A DNA stretch of 64,000 nt from assembly GCA_035771165.1 (NCBI GenBank), contig JAWNZC010000001.1, forward strand, positions 5,638,501 through 5,702,500, written 5' to 3'. The notes under the pieces were generated by a model, which was given only the letters and a program-made list of their open reading frames with translations, had not been told where the DNA came from and did not search any database. The translations under genes were made by a program, and so were the position numbers. Source of the DNA: Paragorgia papillata. Taxonomy: Eukaryota; Cnidaria; Anthozoa; Scleralcyonacea; Coralliidae. Positions 24,738 through 33,618 of this stretch are shown piece by piece (the stretch's first letter is position 1; each line of letters starts with the position of its first letter).

Positions 24738-25013
24738 AAATTCTTTCCACAATTGGAAAGAAATTCAATAAATATGATTGTTCCCACCCATGCGACAGAA
24801 TGTGTCTTTGGGAGTAAAAATTGGCTTAGCATTGGAAAACTAATTTTTTTAATTTCAAAAGGAAGTTACGAAGGTTACAAACTTTGGTTGTTGTATAGTA
24901 AATATGATTCCAAAAACTATAATGAAAACCATTGTTATCATTTATGGGCAGATTTTGATCTTTTGATGCCAGAAGAGTTTGAATCCGAAGATGAATTTTT
25001 TAATAATTATTGA
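24735..25013 (+). CDS. Maverick hypothetical protein (92 aa)
   Basis: The frame is open from 24660, but I start it at 24735 because the upstream part is the leader repeat, which ends at a start codon in its other copy too (integrase, 30692). The product is rich in aromatic residues (KLWLLYSKYDSKNYNENHCYHLW) with an acidic end. No family is recognised. The hydrophobic stretch near residues 31-44 is short. Confidence 0.6.
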   Translation: MKFFPQLERNSINMIVPTHATECVFGSKNWLSIGKLIFLISKGSYEGYKLWLLYSKYDSKNYNENHCYHLWADFDLLMPEEFESEDEFFNNY

Positions 25014-25164
25014 AACTTTTGAAACTTATAACAAAATTTTCTGAAAACTTATAACAAAAAAATGTTATAATTTTTTTACTGTTTGGTGTTACCAAGTTTT
25101 ACAAAGTTTTCGGGATTGGGATTGTCAAAACCTTACAAAATATAATTTTTTAATATATTAATAA
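25014..25164. promoter_or_regulatory. Intergenic region with palindromic hairpins
   Basis: TTATAACA...TGTTATAA pairs at 25049-25070, preceded by a half copy at 25026-25040, and is followed by a T run. The downstream gene starts after TATATTAATAA. The hairpin family recurs at 27914-27935 and 28685-28705. A transcript 3-prime-end or terminator role is inferred. Confidence 0.5.
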
Positions 25165-26376
25165 ATGAATACAGAGAGAGAAGTTGAATTAGAACCCGGT
25201 TATAACCGGTTACACAGAAGTTCAATAACTGGGGAACGAGCCCGGAATGTAATTACTTTCAATCCCAATTCTGCCAATGCAGGAGAAGTTATTTACATCC
25301 ACATTCCAAAACTCAAACCAGGGACAACATTAGTTCCTGACAAGATGTTCCTCCTGTTTGACTTTAAGAACAAGAACACAAAATCTTGGTTTAATAACAA
25401 TCTTGCAAGACAACTCCAAGAACGTTTAGAAGTAAGATTTGCAGGAGAAAAAGTCTATGACAACACAGGAGAGAGTCTTTTGGGGACTTACAAAGATTTG
25501 TGGTTGGACAAGCATGAGAGAGCCAACATGATCGAAGATGGTATCGCGACAGAAAATCAGCGAAAACTTATTTCGAAATCTGATGATGCCTCTTCTGACA
25601 CATATGCTGCTGTATATGGGACAAAACAGAGGATCAAGTTGGACATGATTTTAAAGGATCATGGGTTATATGCACCCCACAGTATGGCGAATGATTTACA
25701 ATATATCATCACTCTTCCAAAAGCCACCGATATTATGAAGGCACAAAGTAGTCAATCTGTGGCTGGGTATGTTCTGGAAAACATCGAGTTGGAGTACGAA
25801 ACCATTACCAACTTTGCCTTGGTCCAGGAGATTGAAACCTCTTACCAAGCTGGTCGTGCACTTTCCTTTGAACATGTAACTTTGATGAAAACCACACCAT
25901 GGGCTGCTGCAACAACATTAATTAATGAGACCATCAATCTGCCAAGAAAGAGTATGAAAGCAGTTGTAATGTTGTTTACAAAAGCAACAAGAAGTGGATC
26001 TGAAGAATTTGTGTACCCCAACATTGAAAGAGTCAAAATTACCATTGAAGGAGTTCCAAACAGCATTTACTCCCAAGGCATCCCAAAAAGGAGATTGTTT
26101 GAAGAGGCTGAGCGACTTTTCAGACATACTAATTATCCGACAATCCAAGCTGATGAATTCTTTACAGAAAACCAGTTTGCACTTGTTGTGGATCTTAGGT
26201 CAATTAATGACAATGCTGTCTATGGAGATGGTACAAAACTTATGACCACACAATCTGGGATTATGTTGGAAATTAAGAAGAAAGCAACAGCAACAGATCT
26301 CAGATGCCATGTTTTCATTCTGTCAGATGGCTTATTGAAAGTCCAGGGAGGAGCATTCCAGAGTGTCAACTATTGA
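25165..26376 (+). CDS. Maverick major capsid protein (403 aa)
   Basis: The sequence pattern is that of the Polinton major capsid protein, a double jelly-roll shell protein: IHIPKLKPGTTLVPDKMFLLF near residues 45-65, then GTYKDLWLDKHERANMIEDGI, RIKLDMILKDHGLYAP and YVLENIELEYETI. These motifs are ones I associate with capsid proteins of cnidarian Mavericks. The start is fused to ATAAATG. It is followed by the packaging ATPase and a candidate minor capsid gene, the usual morphogenesis block. The frame is intact to the stop. Confidence 0.85.
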   Translation: MNTEREVELEPGYNRLHRSSITGERARNVITFNPNSANAGEVIYIHIPKLKPGTTLVPDKMFLLFDFKNKNTKSWFNNNLARQLQERLEVRFAGEKVYDNTGESLLGTYKDLWLDKHERANMIEDGIATENQRKLISKSDDASSDTYAAVYGTKQRIKLDMILKDHGLYAPHSMANDLQYIITLPKATDIMKAQSSQSVAGYVLENIELEYETITNFALVQEIETSYQAGRALSFEHVTLMKTTPWAAATTLINETINLPRKSMKAVVMLFTKATRSGSEEFVYPNIERVKITIEGVPNSIYSQGIPKRRLFEEAERLFRHTNYPTIQADEFFTENQFALVVDLRSINDNAVYGDGTKLMTTQSGIMLEIKKKATATDLRCHVFILSDGLLKVQGGAFQSVNY

Positions 26377-26412
26377 GAATATTGGCAAGACTTGGTAAAT
26401 TTCCTAAAATAA

Positions 26413-27048
26413 ATGGAAACTGAAACTGAAGACCCAAAACCATTTAACATAATTATTGTTGGAATGACGAGTTGTGGAAAGACTCATTATCTGTTAAAAA
26501 ATTTAGAAGAAAATTATAAAAAAAAATTTGAAAACATAGTTTTAATATGTCCAACTTTTGTATGGAACAAAACATATTTGGAATGGGAGCACTTACATGA
26601 CCCAAGATTTTTTGTCATCCCATGCGATCAAGATGAGTCTGAAGATTTTTTAAAATATGTTGTTGATTATTGTAAAGGAACCCCAAGTCTCATTATCCTG
26701 GATGACTGTGCTTCTGGACAGAGTGTAAAAAATAGAACCAGCGAACTTGTCAAACTTGGTTTTGGTGCCAGACATATGAATATTAGTACAATAGTTGTTA
26801 CCCAACAGTTGACGAGTATTGCGAAACCATACAGGGAAAATATCTCAAAACTGGTTACCTTTTACAACCCAAACAGAAAAGACATGCAAGTTATTTTGGA
26901 TGATTATTTGGATATTCCAAAAGAGGAGGAGAAAAAAATAAAAGAAACATTGAAATCAAAAAAATATTCAAAATTGGAGATCAATTTAATCCATCCCTAT
27001 GACCATAAAATTGTCGAACCATTTGGAAAAAATTTGATAAACTTTTGA
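26413..27048 (+). CDS. Maverick genome-packaging ATPase, FtsK/A32-like (211 aa)
   Basis: Walker A is GMTSCGKT (residues 17-24) and Walker B is SLIILDDCAS (about 92-101). A sensor-like strand, TIVVTQQLTS, sits at about 126-135. Length and spacing fit the A32-like packaging ATPases of Polintons and related viruses, which drive DNA into the capsid. It lies between the major and candidate minor capsid genes and starts at ATAAATG. Confidence 0.93.
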   Translation: METETEDPKPFNIIIVGMTSCGKTHYLLKNLEENYKKKFENIVLICPTFVWNKTYLEWEHLHDPRFFVIPCDQDESEDFLKYVVDYCKGTPSLIILDDCASGQSVKNRTSELVKLGFGARHMNISTIVVTQQLTSIAKPYRENISKLVTFYNPNRKDMQVILDDYLDIPKEEEKKIKETLKSKKYSKLEINLIHPYDHKIVEPFGKNLINF

Positions 27049-27060
27049 ACTTTAAGATAA

Positions 27061-27708
27061 ATGAGAAACCTAAGAATATTGTTGAAAAACGGAGAAACAA
27101 CAGTAAAATTTGAAGATCCTTTGATCATTGAGGATACAAAATTAATGGTTAAAGATGCAACAGTTTTTTGGGATTACAATAATTTAACAAGTCCAACTTT
27201 TGTTATGCATGGAACCAAAAAAATTAGCTTTTACAATGGTTATTGGACTGTTGGCATGATTATGAGGGTTTTAAAGGAAAATGAAATAAAGTCGGAACTA
27301 CTTCCTTACAGCTGCAAAATCAGATTATTTCCAACAAGAAATCTTTCCCTGTTGAAACTTGGTCCTTTGCTAGGATATCCAGAGACAACAGTAATTAGGG
27401 GAGGAGCAAACCTTGTCAGTCCAGAGACAGTCAACATAAATCTTGGAATGAGATTTGTATGCATATCTTGCGAAATGATCGATGGAACTAGGACATCATT
27501 TTCAGGAAAACGGGACAGAACAGCAGCAGTGCTTCCAATTACAACAAGACAATTGTTGAAGGGGTCAGTGGAAAAATTTGCAAACATTAATTCCGAGGCA
27601 ATGTTGGATAATGGTGTTTACAACGAACTTAAATTCAAAGTTGACCACAATGTTGGCGACATCCTTCTCGAGATTTTCTTATGTCCACAGAATTATGAGA
27701 CTCCATAA
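27061..27708 (+). CDS. Maverick candidate minor capsid (penton) protein (215 aa)
   Basis: The protein is beta-rich, with a gene position immediately after the packaging ATPase and a size typical of the Polinton single jelly-roll minor capsid protein. The second half contains FVCISCEMIDGTRTSFSGK and YNELKFKVDHNVGDILLEIF, which suit closing strands of a jelly roll. The assignment rests on context, size and pattern. The gene starts 12 bp after the ATPase stop, at ATAAATG. Confidence 0.6.
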   Translation: MRNLRILLKNGETTVKFEDPLIIEDTKLMVKDATVFWDYNNLTSPTFVMHGTKKISFYNGYWTVGMIMRVLKENEIKSELLPYSCKIRLFPTRNLSLLKLGPLLGYPETTVIRGGANLVSPETVNINLGMRFVCISCEMIDGTRTSFSGKRDRTAAVLPITTRQLLKGSVEKFANINSEAMLDNGVYNELKFKVDHNVGDILLEIFLCPQNYETP

Positions 27709-27715
27709 ATAAAAG

Positions 27716-27898
27716 ATGGTTATTAATATTGATAAATATAATTCTAGCAGAGATTTGTTAAATTATTTGGTAAGATTGGAATTAATTCTCAAAAACGACA
27801 AAGACCAAAATTTGACAAACTTGAAGGTAGTTGTAAAAAATTTGATAGCTGCTTTAAAGAATTATGTAAAAGTAATTGAAATTTTAAAAATATTCTAA
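27716..27898 (+). CDS. Maverick small helical protein (60 aa)
   Basis: The frame starts at AAATAAAAGATGG, 7 bp after the candidate minor capsid gene, and encodes an amphipathic helical protein with leucine spacing (LLNYLVRLELILKN) and a Lys-rich C-terminal half. The conserved leader and the packing between genes support it as real. Function unknown. Confidence 0.55.
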   Translation: MVINIDKYNSSRDLLNYLVRLELILKNDKDQNLTNLKVVVKNLIAALKNYVKVIEILKIF

Positions 27899-27913
27899 AA
27901 CTTTTCTCAAAAC

Positions 27914-27935
27914 TTATAACAAAATTTTGTTATAA
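27914..27935. terminator. Perfect 22-nt palindrome, putative 3-prime-end hairpin
   Basis: The palindrome is centred on AAAATTTT and flanked by TTATAAC and GTTATAA, followed by a T run. Related hairpins are at 25049-25070, 28685-28705 and 33553-33580, all beyond gene ends. Confidence 0.5.
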
Positions 27936-27956
27936 TTTTTTTTAATATATTAATAA

Positions 27957-28187
27957 ATGAATAAGAACGAGGTTGTAAATGAACTGTACGAAGCTGCTTT
28001 GATTACAGTTTCAGCTGTTGGAGTTAGTATGGTTGTCAAAAAATTAACAGGACAATCCCTGGCAGCACCAGCAAGTATCAAAGAAACAGCAAAACTTGGG
28101 CTCGCAGTTGCTGGAGGATTGTTTGTGGTAAAAATGGCACAGGACAAGGGATACATTCCGAAAAATGTGGATCCAAAGAAATTATAA
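27957..28187 (+). CDS. Maverick small two-helix membrane protein (76 aa)
   Basis: Two hydrophobic segments lie at about residues 13-28 (AALITVSAVGVSMVVK) and 45-60 (AKLGLAVAGGLFVVKMAQDK). As I recall, very similar small proteins occur in many cnidarian and fish Mavericks and are taken to be virion membrane components. The start is fused to ATTAATAAATG. Confidence 0.75.
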   Translation: MNKNEVVNELYEAALITVSAVGVSMVVKKLTGQSLAAPASIKETAKLGLAVAGGLFVVKMAQDKGYIPKNVDPKKL

Positions 28188-28238
28188 AAATTTGAACTGC
28201 AAAAGTCAAAAACAAATGTTTGGTCATCTTTTAAATAA

Positions 28239-28637
28239 ATGGCATCAATGATAGCAGGAGGATTATTTAACGCGGTTGCCTTTGCAGGTGCTGGATATTT
28301 GTTTCAATCATTTAACAAACATGGTTATGCTGACGAAGCAAAAAGACATAATCTGGCGACAGAAAGACTTCAAAAAGATAAAGAAAAATTTTTTGAGAAT
28401 GAAATTAAAAGAAAGGACAAAGTTAGAGAACTACAAGATGAGATCCGGAATGCAAATTACGACATGGAAGTAACATCAAAAGCTTTCCAACAAATCCATG
28501 AGATCCAAGAAGAAAAACCAGTTGAACCAAGACTTGAAGATTATTACCAACCAAGTGATGAAATGCAAAAATATATGACCATTACTGTAACACTTTTGGG
28601 AGCTGGTGCTGGTTGGTTGTTGGCTGTTGTTGTTTAA
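28239..28637 (+). CDS. Maverick conserved virion-type protein with N-terminal hydrophobic patch and coiled coil (132 aa)
   Basis: MASMIAGGLFNAVAFAGAGY starts the protein, followed by a charged helix (KRHNLATERLQKDKEKF...) to about residue 90, a linker with PRLEDYYQPSDEM, and a C-terminal hydrophobic segment (TVTLLGAGAGWLLAVVV). The Gly/Ala-rich N-terminus followed by a RH-LA-E-LQ helix is a pattern I associate with a widespread small Polinton protein of unknown function. Starts at AAATAAATG. Confidence 0.72.
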   Translation: MASMIAGGLFNAVAFAGAGYLFQSFNKHGYADEAKRHNLATERLQKDKEKFFENEIKRKDKVRELQDEIRNANYDMEVTSKAFQQIHEIQEEKPVEPRLEDYYQPSDEMQKYMTITVTLLGAGAGWLLAVVV

Positions 28638-28684
28638 ATATTTGGTAAAAAATTATAACAAAATTTTGTTGGAGAGTAAAAAAA

Positions 28685-28705
28685 TTATAACATTTTTTGT
28701 TATAA
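28685..28705. terminator. Hairpin between convergent genes
   Basis: TTATAACATTTTTTGTTATAA separates the rightward gene ending at 28637 from the leftward gene ending at 28746. It would fit a bidirectional 3-prime-end signal. Confidence 0.5.
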
Positions 28706-28745
28706 GTTTTAAAGGAAAGTTTTCAAAAGATTTTCTCAAAGTTTC

Positions 28746-29396
28746 TTAAAGATTTTTTCCTTCTTCAATAATTTTTGTGTACTCTTTGCACTTTCTGATA
28801 CCACTCATCTCCTCTATTTTCAAAACATTTTCAACACTGAGAGCAGTCCCAAACATTTTGAATCCTACTTGGTATGGTATGTAAGCATTGTTTTTTGGAG
28901 AATAATTTAAAATATATCTAATCTCATCAAATGTTCTTAATTCTGCTGCAGTTGGTTTCTTCATTTTTTTTAAAAGATCATCTCTTTGACAAATTCCCAA
29001 AATAATGAACATGATGAATTTTCCACTAAAAGTTTTTTCTGAAACCAAACCCAAACCTTTGAGACGATCTTTTGTTTCTAAAAAAAATTTCATAATTTCG
29101 TAACCAACAATTTTCTCTTCCTTTGGGAACAGTTTCCAAAACATTTTTTTATAATTTTTAAGGAGGAGTGGTAAGTTTTTTTCTCTATGGTTGTAACTGT
29201 GTAACTTTTCCAACTCCATACCACATTTTCCACAAATTATGAACCCTTCGATTTCTTCCATTTTTGCCTTACAACATCTACTTTTGTTTTTGTAAGTTTC
29301 GAGTTCCAAAAGACTTACATTGAAATCTTTGGGCTTTTCTTCTTCGGGGGTTTCGATGATTGGAAATTTTGAAATATTGATTTTTCGAAATGTCAT
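28746..29396 (-). CDS. Maverick zinc-ribbon protein, TFIIB/VLTF3-like candidate (216 aa)
   Basis: A ribbon at residues 41-59 carries a Cys pair (C41, C42) and EGFIICGKCG (C55, C58), the signature of TFIIB-type ribbons. A helical region follows, then YSPKNNAYIPYQVGFKMFG near the C-terminus, which resembles the closing block of poxvirus-type late transcription factor 3 proteins. I infer a virus-encoded transcription factor; the first Cys pair is adjacent instead of spaced, so metal binding is not certain. The start follows TAAATAAAAGAA. It is convergent with the plus-strand virion block. Confidence 0.55.
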   Translation of the reverse strand: MTFRKINISKFPIIETPEEEKPKDFNVSLLELETYKNKSRCCKAKMEEIEGFIICGKCGMELEKLHSYNHREKNLPLLLKNYKKMFWKLFPKEEKIVGYEIMKFFLETKDRLKGLGLVSEKTFSGKFIMFIILGICQRDDLLKKMKKPTAAELRTFDEIRYILNYSPKNNAYIPYQVGFKMFGTALSVENVLKIEEMSGIRKCKEYTKIIEEGKNL

Positions 29397-29405
29397 TTCT
29401 TTTAT

Positions 29406-30602
29406 TTAAATTAATCTTGCTATCCCTTTAAATAGTATGAAAACAGTTCCGATTGAGGCCCCAAAAACTTCTGGTAATCTGTTGTCAGTTTTTTCAGATG
29501 TTACAGATGGTGTAAGGATTCCTGGTTTGTATTTTCTTTCAAAATTTTTTGGAAGTGGTTTTACAAAAGTTTCGCCAACCGGTTTTGGGGATTTGCCAAT
29601 ATTGAGATTCCTGTTAAGTCCAAGAGACATCCTTGTTGTTGCCAAAGTTAAAACATTGTTGAAACCACTAATTGGGTTGACGAGAATTCTCATGTCAGAT
29701 GGGATCAAAATTAAACCAGGAGATATGGCAAAATTTAAAATAACATTTGTGGACTTAATGGCTTGTCTCATATTTGAAATGGAAACAGTAATGTCATCCT
29801 GGGCTATGGTATCTTCCATTAACTTTTTAAACACTTCTTGTGTTTGCAAACTTTTAGCACCTTCTCCAACAATGACCCACCTCGTCTTTGCTTGCGCTCC
29901 CAAAACACAGTACACAAAAGATTCTAAGGATTGTTGAAATAATTTTTGTCCGAGGAATGTCAACCCATTGGAATCTTTGGGAACAAAATGTTTGAAATCA
30001 TCAGGATATCTGGAACCAGCTGACACCAATTCCTCATATGTGTTGACTCTTCCATAACTTTTCTTTTCCAAATTTACATATCTGACTTCATAACCAAGGT
30101 CTTTCATGTCTTGTGTAAATTCTTTCGCATCCTGTGTTGAGTTACTTATTTTTTTAACCCAAACATCGTTGGGATTGTGTTGTAAAATTTTTATGACATC
30201 TTCTGTCAAAAACCTCCTTAATTTGTCAGGATGTTTTAAAAACCTCCTTACTTGGAAAACATAATGATAATGGACAATGCTTGTTAAAAAAGAAGACCGA
30301 AATCTTGCAAAACCATTCTTGAAATGGTAGTCAGAAATACCACACAAGTAGCTTGCAACATAACTGGCAGCAATGGCTGTAAAATATGGAATAGTAAGGA
30401 AATCATTTATGTTTGGATTCCTTGTTTTCAATGGTTGTTGAAATGTCAAATCAATGGGAATCAAATTTACAATAAAATTCTCTTTTTCATTTACAAAAAT
30501 TGTAATGGTGTTGATGTTTACAAAAGCCTTTGGTTGTTTGGAAAATTTTTGGACCGTTCCAGAAACATCCCATTCTTCTGGCCAATTTTTGAGTTCTGTC
30601 AT
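29406..30602 (-). CDS. Maverick unrecognised protein (398 aa)
   Basis: I do not recognise a family. The N-terminal third (WPEEWDVSG, NINTITIFVNEKENFIVNL) is beta-rich, with a Tyr/Ala-rich stretch (TIPYFTAIAASYVASYLCG) near 90. The centre is helical, and the tail contains a hydrophobic end (GASIGTVFILFKGIARLI). No Walker, protease triad or polymerase motif is visible. It lies 9 bp from the zinc-ribbon gene in the same direction and diverges from the integrase, with a 89-bp intergenic region in which both starts have AAATAA motifs. Confidence 0.75.
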   Translation of the reverse strand: MTELKNWPEEWDVSGTVQKFSKQPKAFVNINTITIFVNEKENFIVNLIPIDLTFQQPLKTRNPNINDFLTIPYFTAIAASYVASYLCGISDYHFKNGFARFRSSFLTSIVHYHYVFQVRRFLKHPDKLRRFLTEDVIKILQHNPNDVWVKKISNSTQDAKEFTQDMKDLGYEVRYVNLEKKSYGRVNTYEELVSAGSRYPDDFKHFVPKDSNGLTFLGQKLFQQSLESFVYCVLGAQAKTRWVIVGEGAKSLQTQEVFKKLMEDTIAQDDITVSISNMRQAIKSTNVILNFAISPGLILIPSDMRILVNPISGFNNVLTLATTRMSLGLNRNLNIGKSPKPVGETFVKPLPKNFERKYKPGILTPSVTSEKTDNRLPEVFGASIGTVFILFKGIARLI

Positions 30603-30691
30603 TGTTTATTTAAAGATAACACCACATGACCCTAAATGATGTCCAGAAAGATTGGACTGTTGGAAGGGCATATTTGTAAACATCAAAATAA
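30603..30691. promoter_or_regulatory. Divergent promoter region with leader repeat, copy 2
   Basis: The region separates two divergent genes, so its AAATAA motifs (leftward TTTAAATAAACA before 30602; rightward CAAAATAA before 30692) cannot be polyadenylation signals of an upstream gene on that strand. It contains the second copy of the leader repeat at 30631-30694. Confidence 0.55.
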
Positions 30692-31663
30692 ATGGAAGAT
30701 GAACTTTTACTTATTGATCTTGAGCTTCGAGATATTTACTACAATCCTGTAACAGGTTACCAATCCATGGAAAAACTTTACCAAGCTGCTGTAAAAGAAA
30801 ACCCCTCAATAACCCGAAAACTGGTTAGGGAGTGGTTACACAGCCAAAAAGTTTTTACATTGCACAAACCCATAAGAAAACCAAAAAAATACCAGAAAAC
30901 ATTTGTTAAAAATCTTGCTGACCAAATGCAAATGGACTTGGTAGATATGGCAAAATTTGGTTCTGAAAATAATGACCAAAAGTGGATATTGACAGGTATT
31001 GAAATTTTGTCAAGATTTGGTTTCGCTGTCCCTGTTAAAAGGAAAAGTACTGTTGCTATGGTGCCAGGTGTTTCCAAAATGTTGGAAGAATTTAAGAAAA
31101 GATTTGGAAAATATCCAGAAACAGTCCAGTTTGACGAAGGGAAGGAGTTTTACAATGTTGGAGTAAAAACTCTTTTGAAATCTTTAAACATAGAATATTT
31201 TTCATCCAGATCCCACAGAAAGGCTGCCATTGTGGAAAGATTTAACAGAACTTTGAAAACCAGAATGTGGAAATTTTTTACTTTTAAAGGGAACAAGGAG
31301 TGGTTAAATAGTTTAGACAAGTTTACAAACAGTTACAACAACACCATCCACAGCACTATCAAAATGAAACCAAAGGATGTCAATGATGACAACCAATCCA
31401 AAGTCTTTTTAACTCTGTATGGAATTCCACCAATGGAATCTCAAATAAAACCAAAATTCAAAATTGGGGACCATGTCAGGATCCAAAAATACAGAAAAAA
31501 CTTTGCAAAAGGATATGATCCAAATTTTACAAATGAAATTTTTACTGTGTCAGCGGTTTTCAGAGGAGTTCCAGTTATGTACAGAATTCGAGATAAGGAG
31601 GAGGACATCGTCGGAAAATTTTATGGTGAGGAGTTGGTTAAAGTTATTGGGGAACAGACATAA
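30692..31663 (+). CDS. Maverick integrase, retroviral type (323 aa)
   Basis: The catalytic core has D82 (MQMDLVDM), D148 (VQFDEGKEF) and E182 (AAIVERFNRTLK), the DDE triad with normal spacing. The N-terminal region (YQSMEKLYQAA, REWLHSQKVFTLHKP) is typical of Polinton integrases. A C-terminal chromodomain-like segment begins FKIGDHVRIQKYRKNF at about 256. It would catalyse insertion with 6-bp staggering, in agreement with the GGGGCC duplication. It starts at ATAAATG. Confidence 0.95.
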   Translation: MEDELLLIDLELRDIYYNPVTGYQSMEKLYQAAVKENPSITRKLVREWLHSQKVFTLHKPIRKPKKYQKTFVKNLADQMQMDLVDMAKFGSENNDQKWILTGIEILSRFGFAVPVKRKSTVAMVPGVSKMLEEFKKRFGKYPETVQFDEGKEFYNVGVKTLLKSLNIEYFSSRSHRKAAIVERFNRTLKTRMWKFFTFKGNKEWLNSLDKFTNSYNNTIHSTIKMKPKDVNDDNQSKVFLTLYGIPPMESQIKPKFKIGDHVRIQKYRKNFAKGYDPNFTNEIFTVSAVFRGVPVMYRIRDKEEDIVGKFYGEELVKVIGEQT

Positions 31664-31674
31664 ATAAATAAACA

Positions 31675-33027
31675 ATGGCTGATAACATTCCTATGGATGA
31701 CCTGGGTGGTAAAATGCCTGACATCCCAGACGAAGCTGGAATAGGCAAAACAAATTTTGGTGGATCATTTGAAGATTCTTTTGGCGATCCATATTTTGAT
31801 GAGCTTGACAAAATATACGATGAATTTGATAGGGTTTATGGGCCTGAAGGGCAAGCTGATTTAGATGATATGAGAGAGCGACTCAGTAAAAGACCTGTAC
31901 AATTTAAAGAAGAGTCGGATGAATTATTTCGGAAAAGAATGAAAGACTTTATAGCAAATGAGACCAGAAGACAAAGTTTAGATGTTACAAAGCAAAAGAA
32001 AGAATTTTTTTACGAAGAGTTAAGTCAAACAGTAGTTGGGAGTGATGGCAAAGCAAGCAAAAAAATATTAAAAGATAGTGCATTTTCATTTGATCCAAAA
32101 ACATTTAAGGTTGATGGACTCAAGTTTGAAAATGTACTAGTTCTTGTCAGAGATGCTAATAGCGGCGAATTTGAATATTCAAAAGGAAAAGGGCAAAAAG
32201 TTCTTAACAAAATTAAAAAATTTAAGGATTTGTTAAAGGAAGTAAGTGCAGAACACAGGAAAACTGGAGTTGGACACATAGAGGAGGATCTCAACATACC
32301 CCCACAAGCAGCCGAAGCAGTTCAAAGAGAAGTTGCTAGAGATTTGGGTGACCAAGCGACAATATTGATGGATGCCTTGTTTGCAAATGCAAAGGAAAAT
32401 GAATTTGACAGCAATCTTAGTAATCTTTTTGGCATAGTAAAAGACAAAACTGCTCAAATTAATCAGCTATCTGGGCGGGACAGGTGGGAATTCATAGAAG
32501 GTAACAAAGTAGCTGCCGAAGCCAACCAAGAACTTTACAAAGACAAAGGTGATGCTGAACAAAACCCAACTGTAAAAGAATATTACAAAGGTATGGCAAA
32601 TGTGTGCAAGGTAAAAGCTGATGAAATGAGACTGTTAAACAATGAAAAACCAAAGGAAAAAGCAACAGAACAAATGATGGAAGATCATGTTATAACCAGA
32701 TTCGAAAAATTTAAAGAATGGGCTAAACAAAACATGGGAGTTTCAGCAGCCATTGCCATTTCCATAGCTGGGATTATTACAACTGTTGCACTAGCTGGAA
32801 AAGCTGCTGTTGTAACAACTGCAAAGGCAACAGGAGCACTTGGCAAAGCACTAGCAAAACTTGCAAAAGCTGCTTGGCCCGTATTGGCACCAATTCTTAG
32901 CATATTGGCAACTGCATTATCATGGGGAGCAAAGGGATTAGCATGGTTAGCGAAAAATCTGTGGTTACTTGCGATAGCTTTGACATATTTTGTGTACACA
33001 GAATACAAAAATTATAATAAAAAATAA
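31675..33027 (+). CDS. Maverick large membrane-associated virion protein (450 aa)
   Basis: An acidic N-terminus (GGSFEDSFGDPYFDELDKIYDEFDRVYG) is followed by a long helical charged region to about 350. The C-terminal 95 residues have three hydrophobic Ala/Gly-rich segments (about 356-377, 401-417, 428-441), ending WLLAIALTYFVYTEYKNYNKK. Such proteins in Mavericks are thought to act in membrane interaction or minor capsid roles. It starts 12 bp after the integrase, after AAATAAACA. Confidence 0.72.
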   Translation: MADNIPMDDLGGKMPDIPDEAGIGKTNFGGSFEDSFGDPYFDELDKIYDEFDRVYGPEGQADLDDMRERLSKRPVQFKEESDELFRKRMKDFIANETRRQSLDVTKQKKEFFYEELSQTVVGSDGKASKKILKDSAFSFDPKTFKVDGLKFENVLVLVRDANSGEFEYSKGKGQKVLNKIKKFKDLLKEVSAEHRKTGVGHIEEDLNIPPQAAEAVQREVARDLGDQATILMDALFANAKENEFDSNLSNLFGIVKDKTAQINQLSGRDRWEFIEGNKVAAEANQELYKDKGDAEQNPTVKEYYKGMANVCKVKADEMRLLNNEKPKEKATEQMMEDHVITRFEKFKEWAKQNMGVSAAIAISIAGIITTVALAGKAAVVTTAKATGALGKALAKLAKAAWPVLAPILSILATALSWGAKGLAWLAKNLWLLAIALTYFVYTEYKNYNKK

Positions 33028-33045
33028 AAACAAACACTATTATAA

Positions 33046-33528
33046 ATGAACACAGAAGAACCGCAAGATTTAAATCTTAGGGAGGACTTGATCCGCCTAT
33101 CCTTTGCAAAGGAGATCAAATATTCGGAAGCATATCTTAAAAAAGCTTCGATGGGTCAGTTAGAAAAAATTAAACAAAATTATGATAGGGTCCAACTTGA
33201 AAAAACCACAACTTTGTTAACTGAGACTCTTGTTACAAAATTTTCTGAGCTGATGGAACAGTTGGAATTGGTGCAAGATGACGAGAAATTGGATGCTGAA
33301 CTTTCATCAAACAAACTTTTCTGTGATGATGTTAGGTCATTGGTTTTGAAAGTCTCTCCATACATTCCAATGATTGGTTTGCTGACGGGTGGCATCATTA
33401 TTGCTAAACATGTGTGGGACAAGGGAGGAACCAAACCAACTTTAAATAAAAATGTTTCAGTACAGAATGATGAAAATATTGCTGAAAATGTCAGTGGTAG
33501 CAGTTCTGTTGATCCCAGTGACAGTTGA
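33046..33528 (+). CDS. Maverick single-pass membrane protein (160 aa)
   Basis: An amphipathic helical N-terminal 100 residues is followed by one hydrophobic segment (VSPYIPMIGLLTGGIIIAKHVW, about 103-124) and a polar Ser/Asn tail. It starts at TATAAATG, 18 bp after the preceding membrane protein, probably in the same expression block. Confidence 0.7.
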   Translation: MNTEEPQDLNLREDLIRLSFAKEIKYSEAYLKKASMGQLEKIKQNYDRVQLEKTTTLLTETLVTKFSELMEQLELVQDDEKLDAELSSNKLFCDDVRSLVLKVSPYIPMIGLLTGGIIIAKHVWDKGGTKPTLNKNVSVQNDENIAENVSGSSSVDPSDS

Positions 33529-33618
33529 GTTAATATTGCTTAAAATTTTGTTGTTTTCATAACTTGTTTTGTTATGAAAAAATTGAATTTAAAAGAATGG
33601 TTTCTAAAAGAATAATAA

